A stretch of DNA of 43,936 nt, from IMG/VR virus record IMGVR_UViG_3300044844_000961, positions 1-43,936 of that record; one strand, written 5' to 3'. A program made the translations under genes and the position numbers. The notes beneath the pieces were generated by a model. It saw nothing but the letters and a program-made list of their open reading frames with translations. It was not told where the DNA came from and did not search any database. Below are positions 38,484 to 43,936 of the stretch, piece by piece (the first letter of the stretch is position 1; the number at the start of each line of letters is the position of its first letter). Source of the stretch: a virus.

Positions 38484-38640
38484 CAGCAACTACAACACCT
38501 TTTGATGTCAAATCAGGTTGCAGTTTATTGAGCGCGACGAACACCGTTTCTGGAATTTCAAACTTGTAAAGCTCTCTCTCGGAGTGGGCCAGAGGGTTCT
38601 CGCAGTAAAGCGTGTCTTTATGGAGTTGCGCTGGATTCAT
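38461..38640 (-). CDS. Small protein overlapping fibre gene
   Basis: A 59-residue gene from ATG 38,640 to TGA 38,461: MNPAQLHKDTLYCENPLAHS, then ELYKFEIPETVFVALNKLQP and a closing VVVADETLPEH. The sequence reads as an ordinary soluble protein, fills the gap between the zinc protein and fibre genes, and overlaps the fibre gene by 23 bases. No family is recognised. Confidence 0.68.
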   Translation of the reverse strand: MNPAQLHKDTLYCENPLAHSERELYKFEIPETVFVALNKLQPDLTSKGVVVADETLPEH

Positions 38641-38651
38641 ACAATGCTAAA

Positions 38652-38972
38652 TCAACTTTGTTCTTTTGATTCTATGTCATCAGGCAAAATAACGGACTCC
38701 CATTTCCCTATTGGGCAACGCTCGCTTGCCATAAGGTTTTTAGCCCAAACAGCGCATCCGCATTCATTGCATTTCCCAAGACCAAGCATTTCTGTGCCGT
38801 CAAATTTTTCGCAAGTTTCACAAATTTTATGCCTTTCTTCTGCAATACTGTGATCGCACAAAGTAAAGTTAGATTTAGAAAACTCTTTTGCAGACTGAAT
38901 AAAAGAAATTGTCCTAATAAGACATAACTCAATTCGTTGTTTCAAAAAATCCTTGGTTTGATATTTATTCAT
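38652..38972 (-). CDS. Zn-ribbon-like phage protein
   Basis: This 106-residue protein has CETCEKFDGTEMLGLGKCNECGCAVWAKNLM and SERCPIGKWESV. The Cys pattern C-x-x-C ... C-x-x-CGC ... CP-x-GKW is a phage Zn-knuckle seen beside tail genes. It overlaps the glycosyltransferase gene by 4 bases (ATGA) and may act with it. Function unknown. Confidence 0.8.
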   Translation of the reverse strand: MNKYQTKDFLKQRIELCLIRTISFIQSAKEFSKSNFTLCDHSIAEERHKICETCEKFDGTEMLGLGKCNECGCAVWAKNLMASERCPIGKWESVILPDDIESKEQS

Positions 38973-40036
38973 ACAGAAACAAAGCCTTGTGATTTTACTC
39001 GCAAATGCCCGCGATGTTCTCCTTCTGTTTCATGGTAGGCTCGATAATGAATAATTTCTGGAGCGTCGGTTGGAGCGTCGGTTGGCTTCCGTTTTATGTG
39101 GTCGCAAACAATGTGTGGAACGCAAGCGATTTTAAGAGATGCCGGATACCACCTAGACCAGCAGAGGAAAAGGTCTTGTGTGCCTTTGCCTTCGTAGCCT
39201 GTAAAATCAGCATGAGCCAACGCACGGGCTGAAAGCAGAGTGCATCCAAGCCCGCACCAATCGGACGGCACAATGGCTCCGCGTCCAATGGAGGGATAGG
39301 CGAAATCCATCCATCCGCGCCGCCGCCAACCGTGCTTTGCCGTGACTTCCCACACATTGCCATCCGGCGGGCAGTTTTTGATGCGCTCGCGAAGACGCCC
39401 CATGCGCTTGCCTTCTTTTTCAAACATTGGTTGAAGGGATTTCCACTCGGTTTCATTGGTTGCCTTTTGAGACAAACGCTCGCCGCATTTTTCAAAGCAG
39501 AGCTTTAATCTGGCGGGCATCTTCTTTTCGGATGGAAGGAAATCCTCGGCGATATGGTGCTGTGGCGAGCCGAATCCTCCTAGAAAAAGCCCGTTTGAGT
39601 AGGTAGCGGCGGCGACATCGTAAAACGGCGATCCGTTTGCTGTTGGCATTTTTAAAACCCACTCCAAAACTTGCAATGAATCAGGCGGAACGACCACATC
39701 ACTTTCAACCACCCAGCACGCATTTGACCTAATGCGTCGAGCCTCTGAAAATGCCGCGCCCTGCAATGCGGCAATTCGTAGTTGAGCTTCTTCTTTGTAT
39801 CTAGTTGATGTATCATCTTTAATTGGGAGTTTTAAGGCAATTATTCTCCATCCATCAGGGATTTCTTTTTCAGCAAACTCGACAGCTTTTCTGCCTTCAA
39901 TGCTATCGTCGGTAGCAAAAATAAAATTCACATCTTTACAAAACGATGCGGCGGCAACAATTGCTCTTAAACATTGCTTCCATGCAAACAAGTATGATCT
40001 CGTTGCTGAAACTGTAATAGTAAGATTATCTATCAT
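38969..40036 (-). CDS. Glycosyltransferase-like protein in tail operon
   Basis: This 355-residue protein begins with a GT-A-type strand (LTITVSATRSYLFAWKQCLRAI) and has NFIFATDD and a DxD-like CWVVESDVVVPPDSLQVLEWVL at about 110-130. Later parts include GLFLGGFG, SDWCGLGCTLLSARALAHADF and HIVCDHIKRKP. The pattern resembles glycosyltransferase family 2/GT-A nucleotide-sugar enzymes. In a tail operon it may glycosylate fibre or tail proteins, or host surface. Exact donor and acceptor are unknown. Confidence 0.75.
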   Translation of the reverse strand: MIDNLTITVSATRSYLFAWKQCLRAIVAAASFCKDVNFIFATDDSIEGRKAVEFAEKEIPDGWRIIALKLPIKDDTSTRYKEEAQLRIAALQGAAFSEARRIRSNACWVVESDVVVPPDSLQVLEWVLKMPTANGSPFYDVAAATYSNGLFLGGFGSPQHHIAEDFLPSEKKMPARLKLCFEKCGERLSQKATNETEWKSLQPMFEKEGKRMGRLRERIKNCPPDGNVWEVTAKHGWRRRGWMDFAYPSIGRGAIVPSDWCGLGCTLLSARALAHADFTGYEGKGTQDLFLCWSRWYPASLKIACVPHIVCDHIKRKPTDAPTDAPEIIHYRAYHETEGEHRGHLRVKSQGFVSV

Positions 40037-42361
40037 TTAAAACTTCTCCATGTGTGGAATATTAGCAGCCCAATTTTCTTTTCCTCCGAACCCATCATGT
40101 CGAACATAGCACTCTTTGTTTTCCATTCTTTCTAAAAAAGAGTAATCTACTTTTTCGCCTTCTTTTGTTGAAGGATTGCTTAATGTTGTAGTTTGATAAA
40201 AGCCGGGAGTAATTATTACTGTCAATTTTTCACCGTGCGGAGCAACGCCGCCGCATAATTTCCCAAACCTCGTGAAATCTGGAACTCCTAGCAGGTCTTG
40301 ATTAGGGATTATATTTGTAACAACGGATGCTGCTTTTACACCGCTTCCAGATTCAATAATTGAAAATGAAGCTGTTGATGAACTAGAAGAAGACTTTGTT
40401 GTATAATAAACATATCCACCATATAGTGATATAGTTTTAGACGCATTGTTTTCAACCCATGAAGTAGATTGATTTTGCGGGGTATAAACGCCGTTTAAAA
40501 ACCATTGTTGAGCTAATGCTGTATTAAAACTGCCATGCGTGAAAGTTTTTCCAGTTGATTCTGAATTAGTATATGTAGCAACTGTATATGTATGACCGCT
40601 TTCAATGTTTACTCCCTCAACAACGCTAACGGAGCTTTTATTTAAAACAGCCCATCCATTATTTACAAAAACAAGATGCGAAGCAATTGGGCCGTGCCGA
40701 AACCAAAAATTTGTTACTTTTCGTCGTCTGTGAACATTCCCGCCCATTGCAATTCCCCATTGAGATTCACCATCAAGTTCGCGTGTAATATGGGCAAGAG
40801 TATCAGGATCATCTGAATTATCAGTCACAGACTCAGCCCAAGAATCTTGCGACGATGTTATTGAAGGCGTCATTATTTTTGGGCGACCCATTTTAGCGGT
40901 GGTAGAAAACCTGTAATTAGTAGATGCCCCGAAAACATCAACCGCTTGGCCATAAGAATCAAAAATACCTGTTCCGCTAGAACCACCAAAATCTCTTACT
41001 CCATTAAACAAAGCGAACAATATATTGCTATAATACAATGGATTTCCGTTATTAACCCAAACACCGGTAGTAACTGGAATTAAACCTTCATAATCAGTGC
41101 TATTTTCGTATGCGTCATAATAATACCCACTGCTTGAACTTGTAGACCAACCATTTGTAAAAAAAACCGATTTTGAAGATTTTATTGATTTTGGCCCGCA
41201 AATCAATTGCTTTCCAAAGTCAGCGGTTCCTTCATCCCCGATTCCAGCTTCATAATTATGAATTACAGATGTATCATAATAATAATTAGTTAGTTTTGTT
41301 GTATATCCAGTAGAGATTACATCGTAAAAATCTGTTAAAACACCAGATTCATTTGTCCCGCTTTTCAATAAATAAAAAACAATTCCTTTATCAAGCTCTA
41401 AATGAGTGTGCATTGTTGTTTTCCAATAAGAATCAACATAGGTAGTAAATTCAGTCGATTTTAATGACATTGATGTTGATGTTATTGTGCCGATTATATA
41501 GGTGTATGTTTTTGTTGAAGTCGTAAAAAAAGTCTTATGCGTTGAAACCGTTCCTGTCCCGTTTGTAGCATTTGTAGATAACGAAGTAGTTGAAGTAGTA
41601 ACGCAACTTTGTTCTGCGCTTATAGATGTTGTTGTTCCTACTTTAAATCCTTTCGAGGTTGAATAAGTGGTTTGCATTAAAGCGCATTTAAACCAATCGT
41701 TCCCAACTTTAGATACCCCCGTATATGTCGTAGAAGTCGTTTCAGTTCCTTTTGTTGTTTTGTAAAAGGTAAAGTCAGGCATGGTTGGTTTATCACTTCC
41801 ATACCCCTTGGCATGATTTGTAGTGGTGGTCGTAGCTTTTATGTAAGAATTACCATTATGCGAATAATAAATATGAATATCTGACACTTTTCCTTCTGGT
41901 GATATGCGAACTGTTCTATCAGCGTATTTATATTCCTCCGCTCCATTTTCCGATATAATGGTGAAATTATTTGTTGAACCTGAACCTGATCCACTTTCCG
42001 TTGTTTCTTGTGGGGTATCTTCTCCCTCTGGAACATCCCAAAATGTTGCATAGCTGTTATTTGATCCACTAGCTGTATAATTAGCGGTATATGAAGGTTG
42101 TGTAACTCCAGTCCCTATTGTAGCCCATTCAATACCTTTGCGAAATTCTGATAATGGTCGATAAGATGATGATTCTGTGTTATCGTTGCCGCCGCCGCCT
42201 CCACCACCATTGCAAGCGCAGGTTCCTCCAGTAACCGTGTTGATCGCATAAGTCATTACCGCAAAACCATCGTCCTCGCTAACGCATCTGCATCCGCCAA
42301 CTTCTACTTGTGTATAAGAGACGCAAAAATCAGCAAAAAAACAATATTTCCATGTTGTCAT
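40037..42361 (-). CDS. Large Ser/Thr/Tyr-rich tail protein
   Basis: From ATG 42,361 this is 774 residues: MTTWKYCFFADFCVSYTQ. That start is 2 bases after the previous stop; a TTG at 42,382 would overlap that gene. After a poly-Gly stretch (about 55-62) the protein is low-complexity, with Ser, Thr, Tyr, Asn and Gly throughout, many TTST/TSTS runs, and a C-terminal part with FGKLCGGVAPHGEKLTVIITPGF. The DNA is clearly more AT-rich than neighbouring genes, suggesting recent gain. It is probably a tail fibre/tip adhesin; no family is recognised. Confidence 0.78.
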   Translation of the reverse strand: MTTWKYCFFADFCVSYTQVEVGGCRCVSEDDGFAVMTYAINTVTGGTCACNGGGGGGGNDNTESSSYRPLSEFRKGIEWATIGTGVTQPSYTANYTASGSNNSYATFWDVPEGEDTPQETTESGSGSGSTNNFTIISENGAEEYKYADRTVRISPEGKVSDIHIYYSHNGNSYIKATTTTTNHAKGYGSDKPTMPDFTFYKTTKGTETTSTTYTGVSKVGNDWFKCALMQTTYSTSKGFKVGTTTSISAEQSCVTTSTTSLSTNATNGTGTVSTHKTFFTTSTKTYTYIIGTITSTSMSLKSTEFTTYVDSYWKTTMHTHLELDKGIVFYLLKSGTNESGVLTDFYDVISTGYTTKLTNYYYDTSVIHNYEAGIGDEGTADFGKQLICGPKSIKSSKSVFFTNGWSTSSSSGYYYDAYENSTDYEGLIPVTTGVWVNNGNPLYYSNILFALFNGVRDFGGSSGTGIFDSYGQAVDVFGASTNYRFSTTAKMGRPKIMTPSITSSQDSWAESVTDNSDDPDTLAHITRELDGESQWGIAMGGNVHRRRKVTNFWFRHGPIASHLVFVNNGWAVLNKSSVSVVEGVNIESGHTYTVATYTNSESTGKTFTHGSFNTALAQQWFLNGVYTPQNQSTSWVENNASKTISLYGGYVYYTTKSSSSSSTASFSIIESGSGVKAASVVTNIIPNQDLLGVPDFTRFGKLCGGVAPHGEKLTVIITPGFYQTTTLSNPSTKEGEKVDYSFLERMENKECYVRHDGFGGKENWAANIPHMEKF

Positions 42362-42363
42362 AT

Positions 42364-42999
42364 TTACGCAGTTACACCCCAATTTAAATATAAATCAAAT
42401 GGATACCTACCTATATCATAAGTGCTTTTTTCTACAACAGAAGTTGTTTGAAGTTTTGCTGATAGGTTTGTAGTTACGGCTTGATATACCGCCCCATTGT
42501 AAGTAGCCCCAATTAGAGCATTTAATTCAGTAGGTGGAGAAAATAGCCCTGACGGTTCTGGAGCGCGAACTTGCGCATCTGTTTCAAGACTTGATTGAGT
42601 AATAGAGCCATCCGCATTTATTGTGCAATTTAAATAAAAATATGTAAGACTATCTTTTGCATAAGTAAATTCCTTCAACTTGTCCGATTCAAAGTGATTG
42701 CTTGTTAAAACTAAATTTATAGTTCCCGGCGTTACAGTTGCGTAATATCCTGTAATGTCTCCACTATCGCTAGTCTTTGCAAATGCGGAAATTTTAAACG
42801 GGTGTAATATAGTTGCCGCTTGTGTTGGTTTTGGTTTTGGAGCAACAAGCACGGTTCCTTGCGATGTTACAATCGGACGAACCCCAACGCTTGGCGAAAT
42901 CCGAGTGCTGCGAAGATAATCAATCAATTCGTTCCACATAGATGCTGGAACAGTTGCGGAACCGCCAGCGCGAGCCGATATTTTTGAAGGAATTTTCAT
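42364..42999 (-). CDS. Tail-module protein, unknown function
   Basis: This 211-residue protein starts MKIPSKISARAGGSATVPAS and has a Pro/Lys-rich segment (VAPKPKPTQAAT) then beta-rich parts (GYYATVTPGTINLVLTSNHF, SSLETDAQVRAPEPSGLFSP). It is followed by the large low-complexity protein and overlaps the paralogous upstream gene by 4 bases. The DNA is AT-rich like its downstream neighbour. Virion role inferred. Confidence 0.75.
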   Translation of the reverse strand: MKIPSKISARAGGSATVPASMWNELIDYLRSTRISPSVGVRPIVTSQGTVLVAPKPKPTQAATILHPFKISAFAKTSDSGDITGYYATVTPGTINLVLTSNHFESDKLKEFTYAKDSLTYFYLNCTINADGSITQSSLETDAQVRAPEPSGLFSPPTELNALIGATYNGAVYQAVTTNLSAKLQTTSVVEKSTYDIGRYPFDLYLNWGVTA

Positions 43000-43667
43000 G
43001 CGTTATTGTAAATGTCAGTGTCCCAGCCGCCCTCTCCGCTAGAGCGGTAGGTTTTTGTTACGCGCCATTTTGCAGAACTGCCTACCCCTAATTTTTCTGC
43101 GTCAACAGAAACGAGCATCCAAGTCCTGCCCCCACGAAGTGTAATGGCGCGAGGGGGCGGCAATGTGTCGATTCGCCCCACTTTTGCAACAGGGGGTTTA
43201 CTAGTTTCAATTGATGTTACCTGCGCCTCAATGCTGTAGCTTAACCAAGTATCAACTCCTTTTTGTTTTAACTCCCAAAAATCTTTAAACTCCGCTGTCC
43301 CATCATTGGGACTCCATGATGTATCTCCTGCATCAACATATTTCCGATATTTTTCCCATTCAGAATCCGCAATTTCTTTGTCGCCACCACTTCTGTAGCG
43401 GGGGTGCGTTTCAAGAGGTTCCTGTGATAGCGTTGTATTGTATGTGAATCCATCGTTAGGGTCGGAATTGCCCTCATAATAGCTTTCTTGGTATGTAGCT
43501 AATCCGTCTTGATACTCGTAAGCTCGATCAAAAGAACCCGACTTTGCCGATTTAGGGCCGGGTTCTGTAACCGATAACATTTCATAAAAATCTGTAACAA
43601 GGTCTTGCCCTTGCCTGTCATCGTAGCGTTTTTCTTTTTTAGTATGTTCCCAGCTACCAAATGCCAT
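42996..43667 (-). CDS. Tail-module protein, paralogue of junction gene
   Basis: From ATG 43,667 (MAFGSWEHTKKEKRY) this is 223 residues; a TTG at 43,676 would add three. It pairs with the junction-spanning gene: E-W-x-KY-R-KY/W, WSP-x-x-GTA-x-FK-x-x-WELK-x-KG, W-x-V-T-K-T-Y and a final GEGGWDTDIY versus GKGGWDTKLY. The shared pattern covers most of both proteins, so they arose by tandem duplication. Role as tail-tip proteins is inferred from position after the tape measure. Confidence 0.82.
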   Translation of the reverse strand: MAFGSWEHTKKEKRYDDRQGQDLVTDFYEMLSVTEPGPKSAKSGSFDRAYEYQDGLATYQESYYEGNSDPNDGFTYNTTLSQEPLETHPRYRSGGDKEIADSEWEKYRKYVDAGDTSWSPNDGTAEFKDFWELKQKGVDTWLSYSIEAQVTSIETSKPPVAKVGRIDTLPPPRAITLRGGRTWMLVSVDAEKLGVGSSAKWRVTKTYRSSGEGGWDTDIYNNA

Positions 43668-43672
43668 AATTA

Positions 43673-43936
43673 TCAATAGAGTTTAGTGTCCCAGCCACCC
43701 TTGCCGCTTGCCTTGTAGGTGTATGTGTTTAACCATTTGTTTTTTGCGCCATCTTTTGTTCCGTTTACTGAAAACAAAATCCAATTTTTGTCGTCTGACA
43801 AATTTGGCAATTCCCCATCACCCTGAATCGTCCCGACATCTGTTGAATCTGCGGGAGAGCTTTCAAATTTTGTAATGCTTGCCTCGCAAGTTGCCGCCAA
43901 ATAGCTATCAATGCCTTTCTTCTTGAGTTCCCATAG
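43673..43936 (-). CDS. C-terminal part of junction-spanning tail gene
   Basis: This is the end of the gene that starts at 502. The last 87 codons are open from 43,936, where the 127-base overlap begins (same frame), to TGA 43,673. It ends KASGKGGWDTKLY, matching its paralogue just downstream. The last 127 bases duplicate 1-127. Confidence 0.85.
   Translation of the reverse strand, partial: LWELKKKGIDSYLAATCEASITKFESSPADSTDVGTIQGDGELPNLSDDKNWILFSVNGTKDGAKNKWLNTYTYKASGKGGWDTKLY
43810..43936. repeat. Terminal direct repeat, copy 2
   Basis: Identical to bases 1-127; the assembly overlap that closes the circle. Confidence 0.95.

Overview
The window is a complete temperate tailed phage (siphovirus-type) genome from a circular assembly. 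The first 127 bases recur exactly as the last 127, which is what a k=127 assembler leaves when a contig closes on itself, so the unique genome is about 43,809 bp and one gene runs across the arbitrary junction. The organism cannot be named from sequence alone. The host has an Arg(ACG) tRNA gene carrying the integration core, and many phage genes have a normal AGGAGG ribosome-binding site, while others use C/A-rich leaders without one. A Gram-negative host is plausible, but this is an inference.

Late genes are on the minus strand and run in a lambda/HK97-like order from about 17,423 down through base 1 and round to about 32,097: a small Lys/Ala-rich protein, a PAPS-reductase-like PP-loop enzyme, a ParB-like protein, small terminase, large terminase (GpA type), a gpW-like protein, a portal with long C-terminal extensions, protease/scaffold, decoration protein, major capsid protein, head-tail connectors, two tail-tube-like paralogues, tail chaperone with a -1 frameshift site, tape measure, a pair of paralogous tail proteins at the junction, a 774-residue low-complexity tail protein, a glycosyltransferase, several fibre proteins (one with leucine-rich repeats), then holin and endolysin. 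The lysogeny end holds two unrecognised proteins, attP and a tyrosine integrase (30,734-31,786, minus).

Early genes are on the plus strand from about 17,600 to 30,766. They start with an operator-flanked promoter and a gene-free stretch of about 610 bases rich in nested hairpins, read here as a large structured RNA. Next come a MoxR-type AAA+ ATPase paired with a metallopeptidase/VWA protein, a run of small genes, a terminator, and a minus-strand gene. A control region (10-bp direct repeats, inverted repeats, promoter) leads into two small DNA-binding proteins and a recombination/replication operon: candidate single-strand annealing protein, Cas4-like exonuclease, PD-(D/E)XK endonuclease, replication initiator-like protein and DnaC-like loader.

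The strongest unusual points are: (1) the portal fused to an ADP-ribosyltransferase-like domain and then a PD-(D/E)XK-like domain, each introduced by the same Cys/Gly-rich linker; (2) the putative large structured RNA; (3) a recurring leader made of a hairpin followed by (AC)n-GAC just before the ATG of several early genes; (4) five copies of a 13-bp palindrome related to GGTGTCNGACACC, in a stoperator-like layout; (5) the MoxR/VWA pair; and (6) the ParB/PAPS-reductase/DUF488 cassette beside the packaging genes.
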